Shown one piece after another: positions 34,812 to 44,976 of a stretch of 64,000 bases of DNA (position 1 is the first letter of the stretch; each line of letters begins with the position of its first letter). The notes beneath the pieces were generated by a model. The model was not told the origin of the DNA and did no database searches. It worked only from the letters and a program-made list of their open reading frames with translations. Both the position numbers and the translations under genes were made by a program. Source of the DNA: Paludibacteraceae bacterium. GTDB taxonomy: Bacteria > Bacteroidota > Bacteroidia > Bacteroidales > Paludibacteraceae. The DNA is taken from positions 1-64,000 of the forward strand of contig JAKSLA010000003.1 of assembly GCA_024401455.1 (NCBI GenBank), written 5' to 3'.

Positions 34812-37568
34812 ATGGAATATAACTTTAAAGAAATTGAGAGCAAATGGCAGAGTTACTGGAAAGAAAACTCTACCTACAAAGTCGAGATTGATAATAAAAA
34901 ACCTAAATATTATGTCTTGGACATGTTCCCTTATCCTTCAGGTGCGGGTTTGCATGTCGGACACCCTCTGGGCTATATTGCTTCAGATATATTCAGCCGT
35001 TACAAGCGTTTGCAAGGCTTCAATGTGCTTCACCCAATGGGTTATGACTCATACGGTTTGCCTGCTGAGCAGTACGCTATCCAAACGGGACAACACCCTG
35101 CTGTCACTACGGCTAAGAACATCGCTCGTTATCGTGAGCAGTTGGACAAGATAGGATTTTGCTACGACTGGTCGCGTGAAGTGCGTACTTGCGAGCCTAA
35201 TTACTATAAATGGACTCAATGGGCATTCATCCAGATGTTCAATTCTTATTATGATAATGATTTGAATAAAGCAATGCCTATTTCTGGGTTGATCGCAAAA
35301 TTTGCTAAAGAGGGAACGGCTTCTATTAACGCTGCTTGCTCAGAGGAGTTGTCATTCACAGCACAGGATTGGAATGCGTATGACGAGAAGAAGCAACAGG
35401 AAGTTTTGATGAATTATCGTATTGCTTATTTGGCTGATACGAAGGTGAACTTCTGTCCGGCTTTGGGTTGTGTGTTGGCTAATGACGAGATTAGCGAAGG
35501 CCTTTCGATCCGTGGTGGTCACCCTGTCGAGCAAAGAGTGATGCGTCAATGGAGTTTACGTGTTTCCGCTTATGCTCAACGCCTCCTCGATGGATTGGAA
35601 AAAATCGATTGGACCGAGTCTTTGAAAGAGACACAGAAGAACTGGATCGGACGTAGCGAAGGTACGGAGATGAAGTTCAAAATCAAGGACAAGCCATTTG
35701 ACTTCGAAATATTTACAACGAGGGCAGATACAATCCATGGCGTGACGTTCATGGTGCTTGCTCCTGAGTCTGAATATGTAAAGATGGTGACTACCGACGC
35801 ACAAAAGGCAGAGGTGGATGCCTATCTTGACCAAGTGAAACGTCGTACGGAACGTGAGCGTATTTCTGACAGACGCGTCACGGGTGTTTTCTCCGGTGCG
35901 TATGCCATCAATCCTGTTACGAACAAGGAGATTCCTATTTGGATCAGTGATTACGTTTTGGCTGGCTATGGTACAGGTGCAATTATGGCCGTTCCTGCTC
36001 ACGACTCTCGTGACTATGCTTTCGCTAAACATTTCAATCTTCCAATCGTTCCGGTTATCGCAGGCTGTGATGTTAGCGAGGAGAGCTTTGACGCAAAGGA
36101 TGGTATTATGACCAACTCTGGATTCCTTGATGGTTTGACGGTTAAGGAAGCAATCGCTGCTACTAAGAAGTATGTGAAAGAACATGGCATCGGCAAGGTG
36201 AAAGTGAACTACCGTCTGAGAGATGCAATCTTCAGCCGTCAACGCTATTGGGGTGAACCATTCCCTGTTTACTATAAGAATGGGCTTCCGTATGTTTTGG
36301 ACGAAAGCAAACTTCCATTGATGTTGCCAGATATAGAGAACTTCTTGCCGACGGCATCGGGCGAACCTCCGTTGGGCCACGCCAAGAACTGGAACACGGC
36401 AGAGGGTTATCCTTATGAGTTGAACACTATGCCAGGTTTCGCAGGTTCATCTGCTTACTTCTTGAGATATATGGATCCTCACAATGATTCAGCACTCGTA
36501 TCGCAGGAGGCTAATCAATACTGGCAAAATGTCGATTTGTATTTGGGTGGTACAGAGCATGCTACTGGACACTTGATCTACAGCCGTTTTTGGAATAAGT
36601 TCTTGTTCGACCTTGGCATTATCTGTAAGGATGAGCCATTCCAAAAGTTGATTAACCAAGGAATGATTCAAGGACGTTCTAACTTCGTTTATAGAATTAA
36701 GGATACAAATACATTTGTTTCTTATAATTTGAAGGATCAATATGAAGTGACGCCAATCCACGTTGATGTGAACATGGTTAGCAATGATGTTTTGGATGTT
36801 GAACGCTTCAAAAATTGGATGCCTGACTATAAGACGGCGGAATTCATCTTGGAAGATGGCAAATACATCTGTGGATGGGCCGTAGAAAAGATGTCCAAGT
36901 CAATGTTTAATGTGGTCAATCCGGATGATATCGTAGAGAAGTACGGTGCTGACACTTTGCGTTTTTACGAGATGTTCCTCGGCCCATTGGAGCAATCAAA
37001 ACCTTGGGATACCAATGGTATAGATGGCGTTCACCGTTTCTTGAAGAAGTTGTGGGGCTTGTTCTACAATAGGGAAGAACTCTCTTTGTCAGACGCAGAG
37101 CCAACGAAAGAGGAATTGAAGTCGTTGCATAAGTTGATCAAGAAGGTGACTTATGATATAGATAACTTCTCTTTCAACACTTCTGTCGCTGCATTTATGA
37201 TTTGCGTGAACGAGTTGTCTTCGCAAAAGTGCAACAAGAAGTCTATCTTGGAACCGTTGGTTGTCCTTTTGGCTCCATTCGCCCCTCACTTGGCTGAGGA
37301 GTTGTACCATGTTCTTGGTGCCACAACGAGCGTATGCGATGCTAAATGGCCTCTCTGCAATGAGGAGTACTTGAAGGAGAGCGCAGCTAAATATGCTGTT
37401 TCGTTTAATGGAAAGGTTCGCTTCTCTGTAGAGTTGCCTATTGATATGTCTAAGGAAGAGGTGGAGAAGACCGTTCTCGCCAGTGAACAGACTATCAAGA
37501 TCATGGATGGTAAGGCTACTAAGAAAGTAATCGTCGTTCCTGGTAAGATTGTAAACATCGTATTTTAA
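34812..37568 (+). CDS. leuS: Leucyl-tRNA synthetase
   Basis: Charges tRNA-Leu. The 918-residue class I enzyme has the HIGH motif as HVGH in [15 protein letters not shown] near residue 48, a CP1 editing domain (about 220-430, including the T-rich [15 protein letters not shown] region), KMSKS in [11 protein letters not shown] near 695 and an anticodon-binding domain. A leucine-specific insertion precedes KMSKS. It is a single gene; rplS follows from its own promoter. Confidence 0.97.
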   Translation: MEYNFKEIESKWQSYWKENSTYKVEIDNKKPKYYVLDMFPYPSGAGLHVGHPLGYIASDIFSRYKRLQGFNVLHPMGYDSYGLPAEQYAIQTGQHPAVTTAKNIARYREQLDKIGFCYDWSREVRTCEPNYYKWTQWAFIQMFNSYYDNDLNKAMPISGLIAKFAKEGTASINAACSEELSFTAQDWNAYDEKKQQEVLMNYRIAYLADTKVNFCPALGCVLANDEISEGLSIRGGHPVEQRVMRQWSLRVSAYAQRLLDGLEKIDWTESLKETQKNWIGRSEGTEMKFKIKDKPFDFEIFTTRADTIHGVTFMVLAPESEYVKMVTTDAQKAEVDAYLDQVKRRTERERISDRRVTGVFSGAYAINPVTNKEIPIWISDYVLAGYGTGAIMAVPAHDSRDYAFAKHFNLPIVPVIAGCDVSEESFDAKDGIMTNSGFLDGLTVKEAIAATKKYVKEHGIGKVKVNYRLRDAIFSRQRYWGEPFPVYYKNGLPYVLDESKLPLMLPDIENFLPTASGEPPLGHAKNWNTAEGYPYELNTMPGFAGSSAYFLRYMDPHNDSALVSQEANQYWQNVDLYLGGTEHATGHLIYSRFWNKFLFDLGIICKDEPFQKLINQGMIQGRSNFVYRIKDTNTFVSYNLKDQYEVTPIHVDVNMVSNDVLDVERFKNWMPDYKTAEFILEDGKYICGWAVEKMSKSMFNVVNPDDIVEKYGADTLRFYEMFLGPLEQSKPWDTNGIDGVHRFLKKLWGLFYNREELSLSDAEPTKEELKSLHKLIKKVTYDIDNFSFNTSVAAFMICVNELSSQKCNKKSILEPLVVLLAPFAPHLAEELYHVLGATTSVCDAKWPLCNEEYLKESAAKYAVSFNGKVRFSVELPIDMSKEEVEKTVLASEQTIKIMDGKATKKVIVVPGKIVNIVF

Positions 37569-37621
37569 GGGACATCGTCAATAAAAACAAGACTGCATTT
37601 GGTAGTTAATAAAATATTGAC

Positions 37622-37630
37622 TACTTTTGC
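37622..37630 (+). promoter_or_regulatory. -7 promoter element of rplS
   Basis: TACTTTTGC, implying a leader of about 80 nt before rplS. Confidence 0.65.
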
Positions 37631-37715
37631 AGTCGGAATTTTGCGTAATCTCTTATGAAACATATTAGGAGTTCATAATATTGCGTGATTGTTTAATGAA
37701 AATAAGTTTTTTAAA

Positions 37716-38063
37716 ATGGACTTGATTAAAGTTGCAGAGCAAGCATTTGCTACTGAGAAGCAACACCCAAGCTTCAAGAGCGGTGATTCAGTCACAGTTG
37801 CTTACAAGATTGTTGAGGGTAACAAGGAGCGTATTCAGATGTTCAAAGGTGACGTTATTCGTATCAGCGGACAAGGTGAAAAGAAGCGTTTCACAGTTCG
37901 TAAGATCACTAGCGGCGTAGGTGTTGAGAGAATTTTCCCTATGGAGTCTCCATTCATCGAGAGCATCACAGTTAACAAGATTGGTAAGGTTCGTAGAGCT
38001 AAGCTTTACTACTTGCGTGGTCTTACTGGTAAGAAGGCTAAGATTAAGGAAAAGAGAAGATAA
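37716..38063 (+). CDS. rplS: 50S ribosomal protein L19
   Basis: Ribosomal protein at the 30S-50S interface. The start at 37716 ([11 protein letters not shown]) gives 115 residues, the usual length; an in-frame ATG at 37689 would add nine non-family residues. Family motifs are [42 protein letters not shown] and [22 protein letters not shown]. It is monocistronic with a terminator. Confidence 0.97.
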   Translation: MDLIKVAEQAFATEKQHPSFKSGDSVTVAYKIVEGNKERIQMFKGDVIRISGQGEKKRFTVRKITSGVGVERIFPMESPFIESITVNKIGKVRRAKLYYLRGLTGKKAKIKEKRR

Positions 38064-38083
38064 TTCTCTTTTTGAGATAAAAA

Positions 38084-38117
38084 AAATAGAGGGTGAACAA
38101 CTCCTCTATTTTTTTTT
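38084..38117 (+). terminator. Terminator of rplS
   Basis: AAATAGAGG pairs with CCTCTATTT and the T tract continues for six more bases. Confidence 0.85.
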
Positions 38118-38197
38118 CTTCTTAGTTGGAAGAGTTTACCGCTATGTGACTTCTGGTTTTTGAGTTCGCTTGCATTTTTTTCTCGAAAAAATAATTA

Positions 38198-38206
38198 TAT
38201 CTTTGC
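38198..38206 (+). promoter_or_regulatory. -7 promoter element upstream of the permease gene
   Basis: TATCTTTGC, implying a leader of about 210 nt with no gene or obvious RNA motif in it. Confidence 0.55.
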
Positions 38207-38424
38207 AATCGGTTGAAAGACTTTGAGTTTGCTTAAATGCTCGTAGTCGGGATAACCCAATGGTGGAAGTTGGTCTGAAAATGAACTTAATTTCGCTTCC
38301 CCATAGTTTCTTTATGTCGTATTAGTTAGAAGAATGAGTAGGGGTGGCCATTTTGCCTCAGGAAAATAGATTTTAATTCTGGTAGGTTTTTGTGTTGCCT
38401 CCTATTTAATAACATGATGAATAT

Positions 38425-39768
38425 ATGTCCTCTAAAAAAATAGGAACTAAAACTGCATCTACATTCGTCATCGCCAATATGATTGGAACGGGTGTGTTTA
38501 CCAGTTTGGGCTTCCAATTGTGTTCGTTGACCAATCCGATTTCCATTGCTTTGATTTGGTTGATAGGTGGTCTGATTGCCTTGAGTGGTGCTGTAGTATA
38601 TAGTGAATTGGGTGCTGCGATGCCTCGTTCTGGTGGCGAGTATAATTATTTGTCCGTAATTTACCATCCTGCGCTTGGTTTCATGTCGGGTTGGACCTCT
38701 TTGCTCGTCGGTTTTGCGGCTCCGGTGGCGCTCTCTTGTATGGCTATGAGTTCCTATTTGTGCAATATTTTCCCTGCGATAGACGAGACATCGTTTGCTA
38801 TGGCGATGTTGACGCTTATCACTTTATTGCATGCCATAGATGCCCATGTGGGGACGAAAACGCAGAACATATTGACAGCGATTAAGATAGCGATCATATT
38901 GGTTTTCATCGTGGCCGGGTTGATTGTTGCGCCGGATGGGACGGAAAATTTCGCCCAAGTCCAGGATTTCCAATGGAGTGATGTCTTTTCCTCTGCATTC
39001 GCTGTTTCGTTGATATGGGTCTATTATGCCTATTCGGGCTGGAATGCGGCGGCTTATATTTCTGGCGATATCGAGAATCCGAGGCGTAATGTGCCATTGG
39101 CCTTGTTGTCGAGTACCTTGTTTGTCATCATCCTCTATCTTTGTCTCAATATGGTTTTCCTACGCACAACGCCGGTGGGAGAGATGCAGGGTCAGATAGA
39201 GATTGGTTTGATTAGCGCCAAGCATATCTTTGGCGTCCAGGGCGGCGAGGTCATGGGAATTTTGATTACAGTGATGTTGGTCTCAAGCATCAGTTCAATG
39301 GTCTATGTCGGTCCGCGTGTGGCGGTTACGATGGGAGAAGATCATCGTCTGTTCCGTTTCTTGGCAAAGAAGAATAAGAAGGGATGCCCTTCTGTTGCTA
39401 TATGGACACAATATGCCATTACTTCCACCATGTTGTTGACCGGCTCGTTCAGGCTGATAACGGAATATACAGGTATAGTCTTGTCGTTCTGTGCTTTGTT
39501 GACGGTGGGAGGTGTGATAGTTCACAGACGTCGTTTCCCTGATGTGGAACGTCCGTACAAGACGTGGGCATACCCGTTGCCTGCCATTTTGTTTTGTGCC
39601 ATCATTTTGTGGTCTATCGTCTATATGATGTATAATGACTACGAAAAGACGTTTGTAGCGCATACGCAAAATGCTCCTTGGACAATGATACTCAGCATGG
39701 GAACCGTCTTGACAGGTCTCCTTTTCTACTGGGTGAATAAAAAATTGAGTAAAGACAAAAAAGAATAA
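38425..39768 (+). CDS. APC-superfamily amino acid permease
   Basis: A 447-residue inner-membrane transporter with about twelve hydrophobic segments. The N-terminal helix 1 motif VIANMIGTGVFTSLGF (G-x-G-x-F substrate-binding pattern), then GGLIALSGAVVYSELGAAMPRSGGEYNYLS, is the APC family signature. The substrate is probably an amino acid; which one cannot be told. It is followed by a lipoprotein gene after 8 bases and a hydrolase gene after that, a likely three-gene unit. Confidence 0.92.
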   Translation: MSSKKIGTKTASTFVIANMIGTGVFTSLGFQLCSLTNPISIALIWLIGGLIALSGAVVYSELGAAMPRSGGEYNYLSVIYHPALGFMSGWTSLLVGFAAPVALSCMAMSSYLCNIFPAIDETSFAMAMLTLITLLHAIDAHVGTKTQNILTAIKIAIILVFIVAGLIVAPDGTENFAQVQDFQWSDVFSSAFAVSLIWVYYAYSGWNAAAYISGDIENPRRNVPLALLSSTLFVIILYLCLNMVFLRTTPVGEMQGQIEIGLISAKHIFGVQGGEVMGILITVMLVSSISSMVYVGPRVAVTMGEDHRLFRFLAKKNKKGCPSVAIWTQYAITSTMLLTGSFRLITEYTGIVLSFCALLTVGGVIVHRRRFPDVERPYKTWAYPLPAILFCAIILWSIVYMMYNDYEKTFVAHTQNAPWTMILSMGTVLTGLLFYWVNKKLSKDKKE

Positions 39769-39776
39769 AGATAAAT

Positions 39777-40961
39777 ATGAAGATGAATGTTGGAGTAGGC
39801 CTTAAGGCCTTGGTGTTCTCCCTCTTTGTTGCCTCTTGTGCCAATGCGAATAAGGACAAGAAGCCGTCGGAGAAAGATGGAGATTCGGTATCGGTTGTTG
39901 CCGTTGATACGTTGTCCATGCAGGAGGCTCCAAAGCCTTGCAAGGAACTTGTGGGAAACCCTCAAATAAACCGTGCGGCGAAATTCTATGCAGGATTGAG
40001 TTGTGAAGGTATTAAGTTGACGGATGAAGAAAAGGCGGCGTGGACAAGCTATTCAAAGCAGATGGCAAGTATGAAGACGAAAAGTTTCGCAACGCTGGCA
40101 AAGGCTGATTCGTTGGTGGAAGCTGATATGAGTGACGTTCGCCAACGTTACAATTATGTCTTTTATCCGTTCAGTGGTCCTGACTTTTTGTATCCGATCA
40201 CCCTTTTCCCTAATGCAGACTACTATTTCATGGCCGGTTTGGAAGAGCCAGGCAAAATCGATACAACGATCAATGCAGATCAACGCTATTTCAACAAGTA
40301 CACCTCTTCGTTAAGGATCTATATGCGAAGCAGTTTCTTCCGTACATTGTCTATGAAGAATGATTTGGCGAGCGAAGAGATTGATGGTATTGCTCCAGTT
40401 ATCTCCATGTTGATGGCTTTGGAGAATTGTCAAATGATTTCTATCCGTGATGTTGAGATTGACTCTACCGGAGCAATTGTGGAATCGACAAGCAAGAAGC
40501 GTAAGATGGTGGAGATCAAGTTCTTCCAAGAGAAGACCCCTACGCATGAACAGACATTGTACTATTTTTCAGGAAACATGCACGACGGAGGCTTCCCTAA
40601 GCATTTGAGGGCTTATGCTGATGCTACATTATCTAAGTATCAAGTGGTTACATATTTGAAGGCGGCTTCTTATTTGATGCACGAAACTTATTTTTCAAAG
40701 ATTCGTAATGTAGTGTTGGATTACTCGTTTGCCGTTTTGGAAGATGATTCTGGTATCCCATACCGTTTCTTTAAGGACAACTGGGATGTGCAACTTTATG
40801 GAAAATATATGCACCCAATCAGCATCTTCAATGCGGTGGCATACCAAAAGGATTTGGAGGCTATTTATGCAGAAGGTAAGGGTATCAAACCGCTTCCAAT
40901 TCGTATAGGTTATAACAATCCTTCTAACTGGATGATTGCCAGAAAAAAGGATAATAAGTAA
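39777..40961 (+). CDS. Conserved bacteroidal lipoprotein of unknown function
   Basis: A 394-residue protein with a lipoprotein signal peptide (cleavage before C21 in LFVASCANA). The rest has no motif I recognise with certainty. A segment RYNYVFYPFSGPDFLYPITLFPNADYYFMAGLE is striking and strongly recalls a conserved bacterial hypothetical family. It lies 8 bases after the permease gene and 11 before the hydrolase gene, so it may act in the envelope alongside them. No function is proposed. Confidence 0.8.
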   Translation: MKMNVGVGLKALVFSLFVASCANANKDKKPSEKDGDSVSVVAVDTLSMQEAPKPCKELVGNPQINRAAKFYAGLSCEGIKLTDEEKAAWTSYSKQMASMKTKSFATLAKADSLVEADMSDVRQRYNYVFYPFSGPDFLYPITLFPNADYYFMAGLEEPGKIDTTINADQRYFNKYTSSLRIYMRSSFFRTLSMKNDLASEEIDGIAPVISMLMALENCQMISIRDVEIDSTGAIVESTSKKRKMVEIKFFQEKTPTHEQTLYYFSGNMHDGGFPKHLRAYADATLSKYQVVTYLKAASYLMHETYFSKIRNVVLDYSFAVLEDDSGIPYRFFKDNWDVQLYGKYMHPISIFNAVAYQKDLEAIYAEGKGIKPLPIRIGYNNPSNWMIARKKDNK

Positions 40962-40972
40962 TAGGCCGTGAA

Positions 40973-41914
40973 ATGAGGTTTGTTTGGGCTTTCCTTTTTA
41001 GTTTTTATTTGACTTTTTCTCTATCGGCAGAGGGAAAGTGGATAACGCTGCATGATGGAGCTCAAATTTATTACGAGGAGTATGGCTTGGGAGAAGTGGT
41101 TTTCCTGCTTCATGGCCATACGCTCGACCGACGGATGTGGAATGAGCAGGTAGGGGCTCTGAATGGTAAATGGCGGGTGATAGTCCCCGATTTTAGGGGC
41201 TATGGCTTGTCTTCCGACCCGGTTGAGGGCGTTCAGTTCACTTATGCTGACGATTTGATAGAGATGATGGATTCTCTTCGCATCTCGAAAGCGCATGTCG
41301 TCGGGCTCTCCATGGGGGCTTATGTGGCGGGTGATATGTTGGCCATGTATCCGTCTCGCTTGATTTCTTGTATGATGGTCTCTGGAGAAATATGCAATCG
41401 TCCAGGACCGAGTCAGCCAAAGACAAGAGAGGAGAGGAAGAACCAGCAGGTGTGGAACATTCAAACGCTGAACCGTTTTCACGGCTTGGAGAATTATAAG
41501 CGGAATCGTGTGGAGCAACTGATGAAATATACGGGGCCCCGCGGGGAAGAGATCCGAGAACCTTTGACCGAGATGATCATGGCGTGGCGTGCGTGGCAGG
41601 CTCAACACTATACCTGTCGCGTCTATTATGGGCGTGATGCATGGAAACGCCTACAGGAAGTGAAACCTAATGTGCCTTCGTTGATCATCTATGGAGAGAA
41701 GGAGAATGAGGGCAGAAGCCGAATGTTGGATTATCTGCCCGATGCGGAGCAGCGAACTTTCAAGGATTGCGGTCACATGGTCAATATGGAGCAACGAGCA
41801 TTGTTTAATGAGACATTGTTGAAATGGTTGTGGAATCATCGGGAGAGGCGTGTCCTACTTCCGATCCGATATAAAAATCAAAAACCTTGGGAGCCATACA
41901 GGAGTATGTATTAG
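40973..41914 (+). CDS. Exported alpha/beta hydrolase
   Basis: A 313-residue protein with a signal peptide (about 1-19) and an alpha/beta-hydrolase fold: oxyanion region LLHGHTLDRRMW, nucleophile S113 in GLSMGA, an acid after IIYGEKENE, and the catalytic histidine in DCGHMVNMEQ near 265. It is probably an esterase or lipase-like enzyme of the periplasm; the substrate is unknown. Confidence 0.88.
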   Translation: MRFVWAFLFSFYLTFSLSAEGKWITLHDGAQIYYEEYGLGEVVFLLHGHTLDRRMWNEQVGALNGKWRVIVPDFRGYGLSSDPVEGVQFTYADDLIEMMDSLRISKAHVVGLSMGAYVAGDMLAMYPSRLISCMMVSGEICNRPGPSQPKTREERKNQQVWNIQTLNRFHGLENYKRNRVEQLMKYTGPRGEEIREPLTEMIMAWRAWQAQHYTCRVYYGRDAWKRLQEVKPNVPSLIIYGEKENEGRSRMLDYLPDAEQRTFKDCGHMVNMEQRALFNETLLKWLWNHRERRVLLPIRYKNQKPWEPYRSMY

Positions 41915-41954
41915 TTCTCTTTAGGGTTATTGTTTTTAATCGTCATATTTTTTA

Positions 41955-41962
41955 TATATTTG
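41955..41962 (+). promoter_or_regulatory. -7 promoter element of the SurA/OstA envelope operon
   Basis: TATATTTG, 63 bases before the first gene of the operon. Confidence 0.65.
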
Positions 41963-42025
41963 TGCTATTATAGGCACTCTACGCAATATATATAGTTTTA
42001 TTGCGTTGGATAAAAAAAGACAAAT

Positions 42026-44002
42026 ATGAAATTGAAATGGGCATTTATTGCTGGCTTGTTGGCTTCAGCAGCGACGGTATCTGCGCAAAGTGATCCCGTC
42101 ATCATGACGATAGGTGGAGAGCCTGTCCTAAAGTCTGAGTTCGAATATATCTATAATAAGAATAGTTCATCTTCAATCGACAAGAAGAGTTTAGACGAAT
42201 ATGTTGACCTTTTCGTTAAGTTCAAGATGAAGGTGATGGAAGCGAAAGAGCGTCAATTGAACGAACTTCCTTCTTATCTGAAAGAGTACCAATCGTACAA
42301 AGATCAGTTGATTTTGCCATATCTTATTGATAAAGAGACGGAAGAAGACTTGGCGCGTGAGGCTTATGAGCGATATAAAACGATGGTCAATTGTTCTCAC
42401 ATCCTCATTAAGGTAAAGGATACGGATAGTCTTTCTGCTTATAAGAAAATCAATGACCTTTATGCCCAGTTGAAGAAGGGTGCTGATTTTGCCGAGTTGG
42501 CAAAGAAAAATTCAGAATGTCCTTCTGCCGCTCAAGGTGGTATGCTCAACTATATCAAACCTTTCACTACGGTTTATCCTTTTGAGACGGCGGCATATAA
42601 CACACCAGTTGGACAATATAGCCGTCCATTCAGAACAGAGTTTGGTTACCATATTGTGAAGGTACATTCGGTTCTTAATGTAGAGAACTCCTATCGTGTC
42701 GCTCAGATTTTCAAACGTGAATCGCCAACAGCCAAAGCTTCTGCCGATTCTATTCGTCAAGCAATCAAGTCAGTGGAAGACTTTAACAGATTGGTACTTT
42801 CTTGTACAGACGATCGCGACGGAGCAATGCGTGGCGGTGAGTTAGGTTGGGTAAACGCAGGTCGTTTCCCTGCCGAATTGGAGGCGGCTGCTCGCAAGAT
42901 GACTAAGGTCGGAGAGGTTTCTGATGTCATTAAGACAGAATTTGGTTACCATATTTTGGTAGCAAGAGATATCCAACCGATGGAGTCGTATGAGAAGATG
43001 CTTCCTGAATTGAAGAAGCGCTTGTTGCGAGACTCTCGTTCGATGACGGTGGTTCAAAAAAGCCGCGAGAAGTTGGAGATGAAGTATGCGTTCTCAAAGA
43101 TTGACGGGGGTTTGGATCCATTCTACGCTGTGGCCCAAGATACGACACTCACTTATAGCGAGTTAAACGGCCGTTTGCAAGATTTGGATGCTCCGTTGTT
43201 CACTATCTCGGGTGAGTATTATCCTCAAGCATCTTTTGTCTCAGCGTTTAAAAACCATAGGGATATTTGGATGTCGGTAAAGGATGCGACCAAAAAGAAT
43301 ACGAATGATGCAAAGCGTACGATTGAAAGAAATAAGGAGTACCTTGGTTTGACTCCGCATAAGTTGGTTGATCTGGCTTTCGACAAGTATATCAATGAGG
43401 TTTTGACAGGCTTGTACAAAGAGACTTTGTTGCAAGAGAATAAAGAGTTGAGAAACCTTTTGCAAGAATATAGCGACGGACTTTTGTTGTTCGACATTAG
43501 TAGCAAGGAGGTATGGTCCAAGGCTACTTCCAATGTTGATGGCTTGACAAAGTTTTTTGAGGCAAATAAAGAGAAGTACAGATTTGATTCGCCTCGTTTC
43601 AAGGGTGTAGTGGTTCGTTGTGTGGACAAGAATACGAAGAGTGAGGTTGAAAAGTTCGCGAAGGACTTGATCTTTGAAGGAATGGATGCCCGAATTCTTA
43701 CGGAGTTCAACAAAAATGGAGCTCGTGTAAAAGCGGAAAGTGGCCTTTATGCCAAGGGGGCTAATAAAGTGGTTGACCAGGAATATTTCAACGTAAAGGG
43801 CGCTTATTCAGATGCAGAGTATCCTTATGTGGTTTGCATAGGCGAATTACTTGAAGTTCCTAATTCATTCAAGGATGTAAAGGGTCCTGTAACTGCGGAC
43901 TACCAAAACTATCTTGAAGAGGAGTGGGTAAAGCATCTCCGTTCAAAGTATAATGTCAAGTTGAATCAGGATGTTTTGAAAACAGTTAAGTCTAATAATT
44001 GA
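42026..44002 (+). CDS. Periplasmic peptidyl-prolyl isomerase with two parvulin domains
   Basis: A 658-residue exported protein (signal peptide about 1-20, ending VSAQ). Two PpiC/parvulin-type domains follow one another at about 118-215 (NCSHILIKV ... TEFGYHIVKV) and 225-320 (YRVAQIFKR ... TEFGYHILVA). A long C-terminal part (~330-658) resembles no domain I recognise. It probably helps outer-membrane proteins fold, like SurA/PpiD. It is the first gene of a four-gene envelope operon. Confidence 0.9.
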   Translation: MKLKWAFIAGLLASAATVSAQSDPVIMTIGGEPVLKSEFEYIYNKNSSSSIDKKSLDEYVDLFVKFKMKVMEAKERQLNELPSYLKEYQSYKDQLILPYLIDKETEEDLAREAYERYKTMVNCSHILIKVKDTDSLSAYKKINDLYAQLKKGADFAELAKKNSECPSAAQGGMLNYIKPFTTVYPFETAAYNTPVGQYSRPFRTEFGYHIVKVHSVLNVENSYRVAQIFKRESPTAKASADSIRQAIKSVEDFNRLVLSCTDDRDGAMRGGELGWVNAGRFPAELEAAARKMTKVGEVSDVIKTEFGYHILVARDIQPMESYEKMLPELKKRLLRDSRSMTVVQKSREKLEMKYAFSKIDGGLDPFYAVAQDTTLTYSELNGRLQDLDAPLFTISGEYYPQASFVSAFKNHRDIWMSVKDATKKNTNDAKRTIERNKEYLGLTPHKLVDLAFDKYINEVLTGLYKETLLQENKELRNLLQEYSDGLLLFDISSKEVWSKATSNVDGLTKFFEANKEKYRFDSPRFKGVVVRCVDKNTKSEVEKFAKDLIFEGMDARILTEFNKNGARVKAESGLYAKGANKVVDQEYFNVKGAYSDAEYPYVVCIGELLEVPNSFKDVKGPVTADYQNYLEEEWVKHLRSKYNVKLNQDVLKTVKSNN

Positions 44003-44024
44003 TATATAGGACTTTTGTTGGGAA

Positions 44025-44062
44025 ACCAAAATCCATGAAAGGGGTGCCTTTTATGGGTTTTG
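44025..44062. other. Intercistronic hairpin in the envelope operon
   Basis: CCAAAATCCATGAAA can pair with TTTATGGGTTTTGG (one bulge, one G-U). No T tract follows directly, so it may be an attenuator or an mRNA-stability element rather than a terminator. Confidence 0.45.
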
Positions 44063-44092
44063 GCCTCCTTTGTTTATAAGGATTAGATTATT

Positions 44093-44974
44093 ATGTTTCG
44101 AGAAATAACGTCGAAAATAGTGTTTAAGAAGTTTATTAATAGGATTTTACCGTTCGTTGGAGCGTTGGCGCTTGTTGGCTGTCAGCAAGTTTCGGAGATG
44201 GCTTTGTCTCCATTGGCTGAAGTCGGTGGCGAGAAGTTGTATCTGGCTGATGTGCCAGGTCTTTCGGCGGAAGGTTTGTCGGCAGAGGATAGCGTTAAAA
44301 TCATAGACAAGTACATACGAGTCTGGGCTACTGACAAGTTGTTTTTTCAAGAGGCGGAGAAGAATGTCGGTTCTTCTGAGGAGTTGGAAGAACTTATCGA
44401 GCGATACCGTCGCTCTCTCCTGATTTATGAGTACCAACTCCAAATGGTGCAGAACGTGAATCAGGATAAACTTCCGGAGAGTGAGGTGCAGGCGTACTTT
44501 GACAAGCATCAGGACCAATTTTTGGCCAGTGAGCCACTTTTCCGAGGCTGTTATATCTGGGTGTCAACCAAGAGTCCGGATATGGAGGCATTCCGTATGT
44601 TGTCCAAAAGTCTTGATGAGGGCAACCTGGAGATTTTGGAGTCTTTGTGCATCAAGAATGCAGCAAAATTCGAGAATTTCAATGAGAAATGGATGCCGTT
44701 GTCCGAGATAAGGAAAGGAGTTCCGATCAATTTGAATGTCCAGATGATGATGAGGTCACAGGCTTTATACGAGACAAGGGATTCCTCTATGACATTCCTT
44801 GCTTACATAAACGAATACCGCAAGGCAGGCGAGGCACAACCATTTGCTTATGCCGAATCAAGGGTTCGTTCGATGATTTCAGAACGCCGCAAGACGGCTA
44901 TCATTAAGAAATACGAGAAAGATTTGTATAACAACGCTTTGAATAGCGGAGAATTGAAAATATTTAAGAAATAG
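44093..44974 (+). CDS. SurA-N-like lipoprotein without an isomerase domain
   Basis: A 293-residue lipoprotein (C30 in ALALVGCQQ). The mature part is helical and charged, with A-E-V-G-G-E-K-L-Y-L near the start, as in the N-terminal chaperone domains of SurA/PrsA proteins. No parvulin motif (F-G-x-H) is present. It probably works with the isomerases on both sides of it (90 bases after one, 2 before the other). Chaperone function is inference from resemblance and position. Confidence 0.75.
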   Translation: MFREITSKIVFKKFINRILPFVGALALVGCQQVSEMALSPLAEVGGEKLYLADVPGLSAEGLSAEDSVKIIDKYIRVWATDKLFFQEAEKNVGSSEELEELIERYRRSLLIYEYQLQMVQNVNQDKLPESEVQAYFDKHQDQFLASEPLFRGCYIWVSTKSPDMEAFRMLSKSLDEGNLEILESLCIKNAAKFENFNEKWMPLSEIRKGVPINLNVQMMMRSQALYETRDSSMTFLAYINEYRKAGEAQPFAYAESRVRSMISERRKTAIIKKYEKDLYNNALNSGELKIFKK

Positions 44975-44976
44975 AT